DNA of 64,000 bases from JBJXGV01 sp046160485 (lineage in GTDB: Bacteria > Orphanbacterota > Orphanbacteria > JBJXGV01): assembly GCA_046160485.1 (NCBI GenBank), contig JBJXGV010000020.1, positions 1 through 64,000 on the forward strand, given 5' to 3'. The position numbers and the translations under genes were made by a program. Below, one piece after another: positions 50,455 through 59,381 of this stretch (position 1 is the stretch's first letter; each line of letters starts with the position of its first letter). The notes beneath the pieces were generated by a model, which saw nothing but the letters and a program-made list of their open reading frames with translations, searched no databases and had not been told where the DNA came from.

Positions 50455-50590
50455 GCTCCGCCATTGATTTTGGGAGGGGGCGCATCGCGCTTTTGAGTCG
50501 GTTCGTACGCGTCGCGTTTGAGTCGCGCGGCGTCGCGCGAACCACCGCGTGTCGTCGCCTGGGGTACGTGGACGTTAAAGGAGGGCCTGC

Positions 50591-50830
50591 TTGACCGAAC
50601 GCGAAACGACACGGCTCTGTCCGGACTGCGAAGAAGAGTATTTGATCGAAGTGAGAGAGCCCGGCATTCGTGTACCCGTCGAGGTTTACTGTCCGGCGTG
50701 CGGCTACACCGAAGACGCGGATCCCGAAGACCTCTACGACGAGGAAGAAGGCGCGGCGAAGGAGGAGGGAGATGTCGAGGAGTTCGCGGACATCGACGAA
50801 TTGTCGCGCGACGACGACGAATCCTTTTGA
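50591..50830 (+). CDS. Small acidic zinc-ribbon protein
   Basis: 79 residues from a TTG directly after AAAGGAGGG, which decides the start. Zinc ligands C10-x2-C13 and C34-x2-C37 with a 20-residue gap; the C-terminal half is almost entirely Asp/Glu. No hydrophobic segment, so cytoplasmic. A strong promoter and a good ribosome site suggest high expression. Probably an RNA-polymerase- or ribosome-associated ribbon, or a zinc reserve; identity unknown. Confidence 0.7.
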   Translation: MTERETTRLCPDCEEEYLIEVREPGIRVPVEVYCPACGYTEDADPEDLYDEEEGAAKEEGDVEEFADIDELSRDDDESF

Positions 50831-51038
50831 TCGCGACGGTGCGTTTGGCGTGTCAGCTACCGAGTCGAAGTTCCTGAGCGGAAATCGAGCGCTCATTTAA
50901 GAAAGTAACCCCTTGTTCGGGGAGGACCGGCAGAGTCCGTGAGAGACCGTTCGCGCGTTCGTGCGCGGGCGGCGCGACTCAGGAGAAACTCTCGGCGGCA
51001 GCTCCTCGAAACCCTGGAAAGGAGATCGGAAGAAATCC

Positions 51039-51662
51039 ATGAATCGCAAATCAGCTATGAGGACTTTGATCCTCGGTCTCGGCATATCGGCGCTCCTCCT
51101 CGCGGGATGCGGCAAGGTTCCCGAGGTAGCGTTGACCTCCGCGAAGGCGTCGCTCGACGAGGCGAAGGCCGCGGGCGCCGATATCTACGCGGCGAAGGAA
51201 CTCGACGTCGCGATGGACTCGCTCGGCGCGGCCGAGGCTGAGATCCAGAAGCAGAACGGGAAGTTCGTTCTCTTCCGCAGCTACAAGGAAGCAGAGCGCG
51301 TTCTCGTTGTGGCCCAGGGCCTCGGCGCCACGGCGAAGCAGGCGGCTGTCGTCAACAAGCAGAAGGCGAAGGAAGAGGCCGAGGCGCTCATCGTTCAGGT
51401 GACGACCATGGTCGACTCGACTCGCGCGCTCATGACGGTTGCCCCGAAGGACAAAGAGGGGAAGAAAATCATGGAAGCGATCACGCTGGATCTCGATGGC
51501 GTGGCTGCGACCCTGCCCGAGCTTTCCGCGAAGATGGCGAGTGAAGACTACCGCGGGGCGACACAGCTCGCGCGCGGTTCGATGCAGCGCGTCGAAGGGA
51601 TCCGCAAGGAGATCCAGGACGCGATCGATCGCAAGGCGGGCAAGAAGCCCGGAGGAATGTAG
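51039..51662 (+). CDS. Helical lipoprotein of unknown function (DUF4398-like)
   Basis: 207 residues; GGAAG precedes the ATG, and a second ATG at 51057 is possible. Lipobox LLLAGC (LGISALLLAGC). The mature part is Ala/Lys/Glu-rich amphipathic helix (SAKASLDEAKAAGADIYAAK), typical of periplasmic helical-bundle lipoproteins. It is followed by a stem-loop terminator and the L,D-transpeptidase group, whose first member shares the helical style. An envelope or peptidoglycan-linked role is inference. Confidence 0.7.
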   Translation: MNRKSAMRTLILGLGISALLLAGCGKVPEVALTSAKASLDEAKAAGADIYAAKELDVAMDSLGAAEAEIQKQNGKFVLFRSYKEAERVLVVAQGLGATAKQAAVVNKQKAKEEAEALIVQVTTMVDSTRALMTVAPKDKEGKKIMEAITLDLDGVAATLPELSAKMASEDYRGATQLARGSMQRVEGIRKEIQDAIDRKAGKKPGGM

Positions 51663-51697
51663 AACGCGCCAGTAGCGCGATCGAAGCCAGTCGAAGA

Positions 51698-51725
51698 AGG
51701 GCGGCGTCCCAGCCGACGCCGCCCT
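51698..51725 (+). terminator. Stem-loop terminator after the helical lipoprotein
   Basis: AGGGCGGCGTC and GACGCCGCCCT form a perfect 11-bp stem with a 6-nt loop, followed by CTCTT, a short T-rich tail. Confidence 0.6.
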
Positions 51726-51843
51726 CTCTTATACGTCAAGGTACCCGGCGGACCGGGCGATACGTGTCGGTGTGCAAGGCCGCGTAACAAGCGGAGGGAG
51801 TGCGTTGAGGTTCACGAACACTCAGGGGAAGCGAGGGCGCCGC

Positions 51844-52938
51844 ATGCCGATTCTGCGCGTATTCCTCGCGACACTCTTTCTGCTCGCGAACGCCGCGCTC
51901 ATCGAAGGATTCAAGTCGGGCCCTCCGTATCAAGAGTTCGCGGGCGTCGACGCGGCGATTCGCGAGGCTGATCAGGCCGAGGCGCCGCGCTACGATCCCG
52001 CCCTCTACGCGATGGCCATGCGCCTTCGCGGCGCCGCTCAGACGGCACTGGATACCGAGTCCCAGCGATTCCGCTGGATCCGCGACTACGACGGCGTTCG
52101 GTCGTATCTTGCGGCGTCGCGATCGTTGGCCGTCGCGTCGGCTCGGCGCGCCGAGGCCGGGGAACAGGGCGCACTCGCGAAACTCGAAGTCCGCCTCGCC
52201 GAGTCCGCCGACGTCGTCGCGAAGGCGTTTCGCGAGGTGGAAGGCTACCCGTACCGCGGTTCGGTGCGGCGTTCTCTCGCCGAGGGGAGTCTGTTGCACG
52301 CGCGGGCCGCAGAGGCGTTTCGCGCGGGAGAAACGCTGACCGCGGCCGAGTTGCTCGATCGCGCGGATACTCTTCTGGCGCGCTCCCAGAGCGCGTTCGA
52401 GAGCGAATTCGGCGGGTATCTCGACAAGACGTCGACTTGGGAAAAGTGGGCGCGCGCGGCGATCGCTCGCTCGAAGGCCTCCGGCGGAAGTTTGATCCTC
52501 GTGGACAAGATGCGCCGCCACTGTTATCTCTACGAACGTGGCCGCCTCGTCGACACGTACTCGGCTGACCTCGGCACCAACTGGGTCGGCCACAAGCGCA
52601 TGTCGGGAGATCGAGCCACCCCCGAGGGCAACTACCTCGTCTCCGAGAAGAAGGCCAACGGCGCGACGAAGTATTACAAGGCACTCTTGATCAACTACCC
52701 GAACGCGGACGACAAGGCTCGGTTCACGGCGGCCAAACGCGCCGGCCGGATTCCAGAGAGCGCGCGGATCGGGAACCTGATCGAGATTCACGGCGACGGT
52801 GGCCGCGGCTACGACTGGACACTCGGATGCGTCGCGCTGACGAACAAGGACATGGATCGACTCTATTCACGAGTTGCGGTCGGCACACCGGTGCTGATCG
52901 TGGGCACGTTGCCCGAGCAACTCGCATCGGCGAGGTGA
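51844..52938 (+). CDS. L,D-transpeptidase with helical N-terminal region
   Basis: 364 residues from the ATG at 51844 with GAGGG upstream; in-frame GTG 51772 and TTG 51805 (the latter after GGAGGGAG) are possible earlier starts. N-terminal membrane helix or signal (ILRVFLATLFLLANAALI), a helical region (about 25-210) like the preceding lipoprotein, then a YkuD domain with SGDRATPEGNYLVSEK, IEIHGDGG and the catalytic cysteine in TLGCVAL. Periplasmic enzyme that makes 3-3 peptidoglycan cross-links or anchors proteins. Confidence 0.83.
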   Translation: MPILRVFLATLFLLANAALIEGFKSGPPYQEFAGVDAAIREADQAEAPRYDPALYAMAMRLRGAAQTALDTESQRFRWIRDYDGVRSYLAASRSLAVASARRAEAGEQGALAKLEVRLAESADVVAKAFREVEGYPYRGSVRRSLAEGSLLHARAAEAFRAGETLTAAELLDRADTLLARSQSAFESEFGGYLDKTSTWEKWARAAIARSKASGGSLILVDKMRRHCYLYERGRLVDTYSADLGTNWVGHKRMSGDRATPEGNYLVSEKKANGATKYYKALLINYPNADDKARFTAAKRAGRIPESARIGNLIEIHGDGGRGYDWTLGCVALTNKDMDRLYSRVAVGTPVLIVGTLPEQLASAR

Positions 52939-52945
52939 CACGATC

Positions 52946-53725
52946 GTGAGAATGTCGAAGCTCTCATGGCTGCGTATGGTGGTGACCGTGAAGCACGGCT
53001 TCGCGACGACAACCGCGCGGCGCGGACTTGCGCTCATTTCGACCGCGACGGTTTGCGGCCCGGCGCTCTCCGCTGTCTGCGCTCTCGTGCTGCGCGCGCA
53101 CGGTCCGAAGGCGATCGTCGCGTCGATGGCGCTTCTAGCCGGTTGCGGCGATCACATCGAGACGACGGCGACGGCCGCCACGGCCGCGCCCGCCGCGCCC
53201 GCCGCGCAGACCGGCTCACTCGACGTCGCCGCCCTCACACGCGATTCCGCCAAAATCGAGAAGTCGCTCGCCGACTACATCCCGAAAGACCCGTACATCG
53301 TCGTCGACACGAATAAGAACATGGTCTACTTCAAGCACGGCGACGAGGTGATTCACGAGGCGCTCTGTTCCACGGGCTGCGATTCGATTCTGCGCGCCGA
53401 GGACGGAAGGGTCTGGAACTTCGCTACGCCGAAGGGTCTCTTCAAGATCAAGAACAAGATCAAGAATCCGACGTGGGTGAAGCCCGACTGGGCGTTCATC
53501 GAAGAGAACTTGCCCGTGCCGAAGCGCGATCATCCGGATCGCTTCGACACGACTGCGATGGGGAGCTTCGCCCTCGATTTCGGCGACGGCTACTACATCC
53601 ACGGCACGCTCTACCGCCGCTTGCTCGGCGAGAACATCACCCACGGATGTGTGCGCGTCGCGGACGAAGACCTCGAGCCGATCTTCACGAAGACGAAGAT
53701 CGGGACTCTGGTCTACGTTTTCTAG
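52946..53725 (+). CDS. L,D-transpeptidase lipoprotein
   Basis: 259 residues from a GTG 7 nt after the preceding stop. A long N-terminal hydrophobic segment, then a lipobox-like LLAGCG and an Ala/Thr linker. YkuD domain with ATPKGLFKI, YYIHGTLY and the active-site THGCVRV. Second L,D-transpeptidase in a row. The two cysteines in ALCSTGCDS are unusual for the family and may form a disulfide. Confidence 0.82.
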   Translation: MRMSKLSWLRMVVTVKHGFATTTARRGLALISTATVCGPALSAVCALVLRAHGPKAIVASMALLAGCGDHIETTATAATAAPAAPAAQTGSLDVAALTRDSAKIEKSLADYIPKDPYIVVDTNKNMVYFKHGDEVIHEALCSTGCDSILRAEDGRVWNFATPKGLFKIKNKIKNPTWVKPDWAFIEENLPVPKRDHPDRFDTTAMGSFALDFGDGYYIHGTLYRRLLGENITHGCVRVADEDLEPIFTKTKIGTLVYVF

Positions 53726-53733
53726 AAGCGACG

Positions 53734-54429
53734 TTGCGGCGCCTCTTCAGCCGAATGAATCTCGTCGCCGCCCTCGCGGTGTGTTTCGCGTTTCTCGCTG
53801 CCGGCGTCGCCACGGCTGCCCCGAAGACTTCCTCATCATCCAAGACGACCAAGGCTCCTGCCGAGGAGAAGCCCCAAGCTCCGCCCGTGATTCCGAAGGA
53901 CGCCGCGACGCGAGACGCGCTCTTCCGGAAGCAGTGGCTCGAAGCGCACCTCGCGCTGGCGAAGGCGGAAAAGCCGTACCTGCTGCTCGATCCGAATACT
54001 GGCGAGTTACGACTCCTCATTCGCGGTGTCCCGCTTGCTGCGTTCCCCGCGGAGGGTGTGCTCGCGGGAATGAACCTCGAGAAATTAGCGCGAGAGCGAG
54101 AGCCCTATTCGCCGCTCGTAAAGCCGTTCGTCTGGTCCGGCTTCGAGAAGAGCGCGACGGCCGACGCGATCGGCACTCTCACCGTCATGTTCGAGCCGCC
54201 GCTTCGTATCGACTTCCAAACCTCGCCTTCGGATTTCTACTGGATGCGGATTCGGCGGAAGATTACGGAGCGTTTGCCGTGGGCGAAGAAGGAGAGCGGA
54301 TTGTCGCTCACGCTCTTTCAGAGCGCCGAGTCGCTCGTATCGGTTGCGCCGGTTCTGGCCGACTCGTTCCCGCTGCTCTTTGCGCCCGGCGAGTTGCCGA
54401 GCGCTACGGACGCCGTCTCAGAGAAGTAG
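53734..54429 (+). CDS. Exported L,D-transpeptidase-like partial protein without catalytic half
   Basis: About 231 residues from a TTG at 53734, which gives the signal peptide an Arg-rich start; the ATG at 53755 is the alternative. Signal peptide ends ATAAP, followed by a Ser/Lys/Pro linker and a segment YLLLDPNTGELRLLIRGVPL that resembles the opening strands of a YkuD domain. No HG...GC catalytic motif follows. Probably a degenerate relative or accessory of the two upstream enzymes. Its 3' end overlaps the convergent nucleoside-transporter gene by 12 bp. Confidence 0.68.
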   Translation: MRRLFSRMNLVAALAVCFAFLAAGVATAAPKTSSSSKTTKAPAEEKPQAPPVIPKDAATRDALFRKQWLEAHLALAKAEKPYLLLDPNTGELRLLIRGVPLAAFPAEGVLAGMNLEKLAREREPYSPLVKPFVWSGFEKSATADAIGTLTVMFEPPLRIDFQTSPSDFYWMRIRRKITERLPWAKKESGLSLTLFQSAESLVSVAPVLADSFPLLFAPGELPSATDAVSEK

Positions 54430-55671
54430 CCCAGCGACGCTTGCGACCATGCAGGTCGACAGCGTTCCTCCGATCATCGCGCGAAACGCGAGTTGCGAGA
54501 GATCGCCGCGCCGCTCCGGTGCGAGCCCGCTGTAGCCCCCGATCTGGATCCCGATGCTCCCGAGGTTCGCGAAGCCGCAGAGCGCGTAGCTTGCGATAAT
54601 CTGCGAGCGCGGCGTCAGCCACGTGCCCGCGGACGCTCTAAGTTCCTCGCTCATGCGCCCGTACGCGACGAATTCGTTGAGCACCATCTTCTCGCCGATG
54701 AGGCCGCCGACCTTCGCGACATCCTGCGGCGACACGCCCATGACCCACGCAAGCGGTGTGAAGATCCAACCCGTGAGGCGCTGCAAAGAGATGTCGAGGC
54801 CGGCCAGGCCGCCCGCCCACTGAAGTCCGAAGTTGATCATCGCGGTCAGTGCGAGAAAGGCGATGAGCATGGCGCCGACGTTCGCCGCGAGGCGAAGTCC
54901 CTCCGTCGTGCCGCGCGCCGCGGCGTCGACAACGTTGACGTCGGTCTTCGGGATCTCGATGCGCGCGTTGCCGAGCGTTTCCGGCGTGGCGGACTCGGGC
55001 AGCATCAGCTTCGCGATGACGACCGACGCGGGCGCGCACATGACGCTCGCGGAAATCAAATGCCCCGCGATGCCCGGCACGAAGTCTTGGAGCATGCCGA
55101 CGTACGCCGCGAGGACGCCGCCGGCGGTCGTCGCGAAGCCGGCGGTCATACAGGCCATCAGTTCCGAGCGCGTCAGTCCCGCGAGATACGGGCGAATCAC
55201 GAGCGGCGCCTCGGTCTGGCCGACGAAGATGTCGGCCGCCGTCGAGAAGCTCTCGGCGCCGCTCGTGCCGAGCAGGCGCGCCATCGCACGCGCGGTCACG
55301 CGGATCACCGCCGGCATGATGCCGACGTGGTAGAGGATCGCCATGAGTGACGCGAAGAAAACGATCGTCGGCAGGATCTGAAACGCAAAGATGAAGCCGA
55401 AGGTGTTCGTGTCGCCGACGAGGTTTCCGAAGACGAACACCGCGCCCTCGCGCGAGAACCCGAGGAGTTTTCCGACGACGCCATCGGCGAAACGAAACGC
55501 TCCGTTGACGGGCGTCTTCAACACGAGAATCGCAAAGAGGAGTTGAATCGCCATGCCGGCGCCGACGGTGCGCCAGTTCACATGTTTGCGAAGTCCGCGC
55601 GGACAGATCAGGAACGCGAGCGCGGCGATGACGATAATGCCGAACCCGCTCGTGAGGCGTTCCATCAGCAT
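54418..55671 (-). CDS. NupC-type concentrative nucleoside transporter
   Basis: 417 residues, about 9-10 membrane helices. CNT-family motifs: VFVFGNLVG, SADIFVGQTEAPLVI-like ADIFVGQTEAPLV, MTAGFATTAGGVLAAYVG, ISASVMCAPA, GEKMVLNEFVAYG and the C-terminal SYALCGFANLGSIGIQIGG. Imports nucleosides with Na+ or H+. It links with the purine and thymidine phosphorylases, kinase and aldolase in this window as their probable supply, although they are not clustered. The upstream region begins the cobalamin riboswitch locus on the other strand. Confidence 0.9.
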   Translation of the reverse strand: MLMERLTSGFGIIVIAALAFLICPRGLRKHVNWRTVGAGMAIQLLFAILVLKTPVNGAFRFADGVVGKLLGFSREGAVFVFGNLVGDTNTFGFIFAFQILPTIVFFASLMAILYHVGIMPAVIRVTARAMARLLGTSGAESFSTAADIFVGQTEAPLVIRPYLAGLTRSELMACMTAGFATTAGGVLAAYVGMLQDFVPGIAGHLISASVMCAPASVVIAKLMLPESATPETLGNARIEIPKTDVNVVDAAARGTTEGLRLAANVGAMLIAFLALTAMINFGLQWAGGLAGLDISLQRLTGWIFTPLAWVMGVSPQDVAKVGGLIGEKMVLNEFVAYGRMSEELRASAGTWLTPRSQIIASYALCGFANLGSIGIQIGGYSGLAPERRGDLSQLAFRAMIGGTLSTCMVASVAGLLL

Positions 55672-55773
55672 CGGGGAAGCTAATCAGCGCCGCGAGGAAA
55701 GTGCAAGGCGCAAAAAATCCGCGTTGACAGCGGAAGCGCGCGCGTCGAGTATGCGGCGTTGGCGTCGGATCCT

Positions 55774-55950
55774 CGTGACGCCACACGCACGAGCCTCATC
55801 CGGTCCAAGGGAACCCGGTGCGAATCCGGGACGGCCCCGCCACTGTGAGCGGCGACGAGCGCGGTATCGATGCCACTGGGCAGTTGCCTGGGAAGGCGCC
55901 GCGGTCGGGTGACCCGCCAAGTCAGGAGACCTGCCGGAGGAGGCGTCACG
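55774..55950 (+). ncRNA. Cobalamin riboswitch
   Basis: Classic landmarks in order: GGGAACCCGGTGCGAATCCGGGAC, CCCGCCACTGTGA, GCCACTGGGC (55872), GGGAAGGCG, and the B12 box region AAGTCAGGAGACCTGCC. Stem P1 is CGTGACGCC (55774-55782) with GGCGTCACG (55942-55950). It precedes the propeller/TonB-receptor operon, which is expected to be repressed when cobalamin is plentiful. Confidence 0.93.
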
Positions 55951-55980
55951 CAAACCTTCGGGAGGAAGGGCTTGTGACGC
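55943..55980 (+). promoter_or_regulatory. Alternative hairpin forming the riboswitch expression platform
   Basis: GCGTCAC (55943-55949), the 3' half of P1, can instead pair with GTGACGC (55974-55980), with an inner stem CCTTC/GAAGG. Pairing is mutually exclusive with P1. A further stem CGAGAA/TTCTCG follows (55980-55999). Confidence 0.55.
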
Positions 55981-56065
55981 GAGAACGCACCGTTTCTCGT
56001 TTCGCCGAGGCGCCGCGCACCGCGCGCTTCTGCTCATCACCTCCCGGCCAACGCAGGAGGGATCG

Positions 56066-57397
56066 ATGGGCTCCATCCGGCTCGGACTCGCTCGTTTTCT
56101 TGCAGCGCAGTTCTTAACGCTCTTCGCGGCAACTTCGGCGCTCGCCGCACCCGTTGAAGAGATCTACGTGTTGTGCGCGCCGTTCGGCGCGCCCGGCAGG
56201 CTTGGCCGCGTGACACCAGGCTCCGGCCAGGCGATGCCCGGCTTCATGACGATCGGCGCCACGCCCAACGAGATCGATATCGTCGGCCGCAAGGCGTACG
56301 TCGTCAGTTCGCAATCGAACGCGCTCCTCGTCGCCGATCTCACCTCGGGAACGCTCGTCGACGAAATCTCGCTCGCGCCGGAACAGAATCCGTGGAACGT
56401 GGAAGTGGTTCGGGATCGCGCGTACGTCTCGAATCTGTTGACGAACAGCGTGAGCGTGGTCGATCTGACCGTCGGCGCGGCGATGAAAACCATCGCAGTC
56501 GGAAAATCGCCCGAAGGGCTTCTCGTTGACGGAGGTCGTCTCTACGTCGCGAACTCGGGATTCGATTTCACGACGTTCAGCTATGACCCTGGAACGGTCT
56601 CCGTCATCGACCTCGGCATGGGCGTGGTGATCGACGTCGTCGAGACGGGGCTCAACCCGCAGGCGCTCGCACGTGATGCGAAGGGGCGCATCCACGTCGT
56701 CTGCACGGGGAATTACTTCGACGTGCCCGGCGAAGTCAACGTCATCGATCCTGCGTCGCACTCCGTCACGGGCGTGGTTCCTATCGGCGGTGCTCCCGGA
56801 ACGATCACGATCGCCGAGGACGGGCGCGGCTACCTCGGTTCGTACTTCGACGGGGTCCTCGTGTACGACGCGGCGAGCGGCGTGCCGATTCGCGACGCCA
56901 CGAATCCCGTCGATGTGGGCGGGCCCGGTGCTGGCGGTGTCCTGGGCGCTCGCGGCGGCGGCGCGTGGGTCGCGGTGTCGGACGCGTCGGATCTACTCGT
57001 TCGCCTAGACGCCGGGCTCGACATTGCCGCGGCGTACGCGCTCGACGACTCGCCTCTCTCGCTTGCGCGGTCGATCGCGTTCTCGCCGGCGCCGGGCTCG
57101 ACGGCGTTCTCGAATGATGCACGCGGCGGAGAGGCGCTCTCCCTCGCTCAGTTGGGCTCGTCGCGCGGCACGCTTCGCGCGCGCATCGCGCTCGGCGCGC
57201 CGCAGCCGGACGTGCGGCTTGCGCTGTACGACGTCACGGGGCGCGCGTTGGCGACGCGCGACCTTGGCGCGCTCGCGACCGGTCCAACGGAGATCGCGTG
57301 GGAGTTCACGCGCGAAGCCGTTGCGTCGGGCCGCTATTTCCTGCGCGCGGCCGCGGGCGGCGGAAGCGCGACCCTGCCGGTGGTACTCGTCAGGTAG
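56066..57397 (+). CDS. Secreted YncE/YVTN-like beta-propeller with FlgD-like C-terminus
   Basis: 443 residues, GGAGGG before the ATG, first gene under the cobalamin riboswitch. Signal peptide ends SALAAP. Blades of YVTN type (KAYVVSSQSNALLVADL; RAYVSNLLTNSVSVVDL; GRIHVVCTGNYFDVPGEVNV), then a C-terminal domain (PDVRLALYDVTGRALATRDL ... SGRYFLRA) of FlgD-Ig style. The same VCTGNY blade occurs in the fourth gene of the operon. By analogy with BtuG of Bacteroidetes, a propeller that captures B12 for BtuB, it may be a cobalamin-binding protein (inference). Confidence 0.8.
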   Translation: MGSIRLGLARFLAAQFLTLFAATSALAAPVEEIYVLCAPFGAPGRLGRVTPGSGQAMPGFMTIGATPNEIDIVGRKAYVVSSQSNALLVADLTSGTLVDEISLAPEQNPWNVEVVRDRAYVSNLLTNSVSVVDLTVGAAMKTIAVGKSPEGLLVDGGRLYVANSGFDFTTFSYDPGTVSVIDLGMGVVIDVVETGLNPQALARDAKGRIHVVCTGNYFDVPGEVNVIDPASHSVTGVVPIGGAPGTITIAEDGRGYLGSYFDGVLVYDAASGVPIRDATNPVDVGGPGAGGVLGARGGGAWVAVSDASDLLVRLDAGLDIAAAYALDDSPLSLARSIAFSPAPGSTAFSNDARGGEALSLAQLGSSRGTLRARIALGAPQPDVRLALYDVTGRALATRDLGALATGPTEIAWEFTREAVASGRYFLRAAAGGGSATLPVVLVR

Positions 57398-57416
57398 CGG
57401 CGTGCACGAGGCCGAC

Positions 57417-59381
57417 ATGATCGTGCGGGGCGCTCCGTCGATCGGTTCATCGCGGCGCGTGATGGCGGGGTTCCTCGCCGCGGCGCTCTTCGTGCTCGCC
57501 GCGCGTGCATCGGCAGCCACGAGCACGCCGGCGCCGGCCGACACGAGCGTAGCGATCGTTCTCGATCCCATCGATGTGCCTGGCCGCGGAAGCGCGTTCG
57601 ACGCCGTTGTGGTTCCCTTCGCGCGCACGGAGCTCGCCGCTGACAGATTCGGGCCGGCCGCGGGCCGCGATGTCGCGGATCTTCTCTCCGGGATCGCGGG
57701 CGTTGCCGTGCGGCGAAGCGGAGCCCCCGGCTCGCCGAGTTTCCTCTCGCTGCGAGGCGCAAGCTCCGAGGGCGTGCTCATCCTGCTCGACGGCGAACGC
57801 GTCAACCGCGCGCAAGGCGGAGGCGTCGATCTCTCGCAGATCGCACTCTCCGGCATCGCGCGCGGGGAAGTGCTGCGCGGCGGCGCATCGGTGCTCTACG
57901 GCGCGAACGCCGTCGGCGGCGTCGTGAACCTGAGCCGCTATCCGGCGGTACTTCTCGGCGAATCGCGCGCCGCCCTCGAGTTCGGATCTCTCGGAATGAT
58001 GGCGGCCTCGGCCGTTCACGCGCGGCGGTTCGCTTCCGGCTGGGCGCGGATTCTTCTGCGCGGCGCTCAGAGCGATGGCGATTTTCTCTATGAGGACCGT
58101 TCGCGGGGCACGAGCGAACTGCGCCTCAACGCCGGAACGAACTCGCGCCTCGCGGATCTTTTGTTCGAAGGTCGGTCGAGCATCGGCGTCGTGCGAGCAT
58201 CGCTTCGCGCGTCTCGGAGTCACGGCGGTTCGCCCGGCGTGCTCGAGTTTCCGACGCCGGGTGCGCGAAGCGACGACACCGGCCTCGGGGGTCACTTCGA
58301 GCTTCGTCGCGGGGCCGCGCGCGCCGCGCTGGCGCTCTCGACATCGGACCGGCGGTATCGCGACGCCGCGTCGCCATTCGGCGCGGTGGACGCGCGCCAC
58401 AAGACGCGCGCGGCGAGTGTTCGCCTCGATCGCAGATTCGGAGCGCGGCGCGGCGCAACCGACATCGGCGTCGAGATGCGCGGCGAGGAACTCGACAGCA
58501 CGACCGATGGCGCGCGCACGCGTGAAACCGCGGCGCTCTTCGCGACGTTCGCGCGCGCGATTCCGCGCCGCATCACGGTGTCGGCGGGCGCGCGCGCCGA
58601 CGCCCTCGGCGATTTCCGCCGCGTGGTGTCGTCGCGCGGCGGCGTCGTCTGGGACGCGGCGCCCTTCGCGGCGCGCGCGTCGCTCGGCACGAGCTTTCGC
58701 CCTCCGAGTTTCGACGATCTGTTTTGGCCCGCGACGGGATTGGCGATCGGCAATCCCGATCTTCGTCCCGAGCGCGGGGACGACTGGAATCTCGGCGTCG
58801 ATTGGAACGCGGGCGCGCGCGCGGCGAACGCGCCGCGTCTGCGCGTTTCACTCGATCTCTTCGAGCAGCGCCTCCGCGATCTGATCCAATGGAACGCTGG
58901 GCCGGGCGGCGTTTGGCGCCCGACGAACGTGAGCCGCGCGGACGTTCGCGGCGCGGAGATCGCGCTCGCGTTCGGTGAGCCGGTCGCGCGCGCGCCGTAC
59001 GGTATCGAGGCAAATGCCACCATCGTCTCCGCACGCGACCGTTCCGGCGATCCGAATACCGATGGCTACCACTTGCCCGGACGGCCGCGGCGCCTCGCTG
59101 CGCTCCGCGCGTGGCGCGCGCTTTCGTCGCGGATGGTGCTCGAGTCGTCGTGGCGCGCCGTCGGTGCGATACCGCGCACCGCGGCGAACACGAAGCGGAT
59201 CGATGCGTACACAACGGGAAATGTCGCGCTCGTCGCGAGGCCGCGCGCGGACGTCTCTCTTCGCGGCGAGATCGAGAACGTGACGGCAGCGCGCTACGAG
59301 GACTATCACGGCTTTCCGCTTCCGGGGCGGCTTTATCGCGTCTCGCTCGAGTGGAGCCGGGCGCCGGAGGTGACACCATGA
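57417..59381 (+). CDS. btuB: TonB-dependent receptor, BtuB-like (cobalamin)
   Basis: 654 residues, size typical of BtuB. The ATG at 57417 has CGAGG upstream; GTG 57402 and ATG 57462 are alternatives. Signal peptide to about residue 38 (MAGFLAAALFVLAARASAAT). A plug domain lies at about 60-175 (DVADLLSGIAGVAVR; FLSLRGASSEGVLILLDGERV; LRGGASVLYGANAVGGVV), then a 22-strand-type barrel ending YEDYHGFPLPGRLYRVSLEW. Specificity rests on the riboswitch and the operon, not on the sequence itself. Arg/Ala-rich, like its neighbours. Confidence 0.82.
   Translation: MIVRGAPSIGSSRRVMAGFLAAALFVLAARASAATSTPAPADTSVAIVLDPIDVPGRGSAFDAVVVPFARTELAADRFGPAAGRDVADLLSGIAGVAVRRSGAPGSPSFLSLRGASSEGVLILLDGERVNRAQGGGVDLSQIALSGIARGEVLRGGASVLYGANAVGGVVNLSRYPAVLLGESRAALEFGSLGMMAASAVHARRFASGWARILLRGAQSDGDFLYEDRSRGTSELRLNAGTNSRLADLLFEGRSSIGVVRASLRASRSHGGSPGVLEFPTPGARSDDTGLGGHFELRRGAARAALALSTSDRRYRDAASPFGAVDARHKTRAASVRLDRRFGARRGATDIGVEMRGEELDSTTDGARTRETAALFATFARAIPRRITVSAGARADALGDFRRVVSSRGGVVWDAAPFAARASLGTSFRPPSFDDLFWPATGLAIGNPDLRPERGDDWNLGVDWNAGARAANAPRLRVSLDLFEQRLRDLIQWNAGPGGVWRPTNVSRADVRGAEIALAFGEPVARAPYGIEANATIVSARDRSGDPNTDGYHLPGRPRRLAALRAWRALSSRMVLESSWRAVGAIPRTAANTKRIDAYTTGNVALVARPRADVSLRGEIENVTAARYEDYHGFPLPGRLYRVSLEWSRAPEVTP

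Noticed and set aside
50831..51038. Possible tRNA or small RNA between the zinc-ribbon and lipoprotein genes
   Set aside because: Only a short CCCC/GGGG hairpin is present. No T-arm or acceptor pairing could be drawn.
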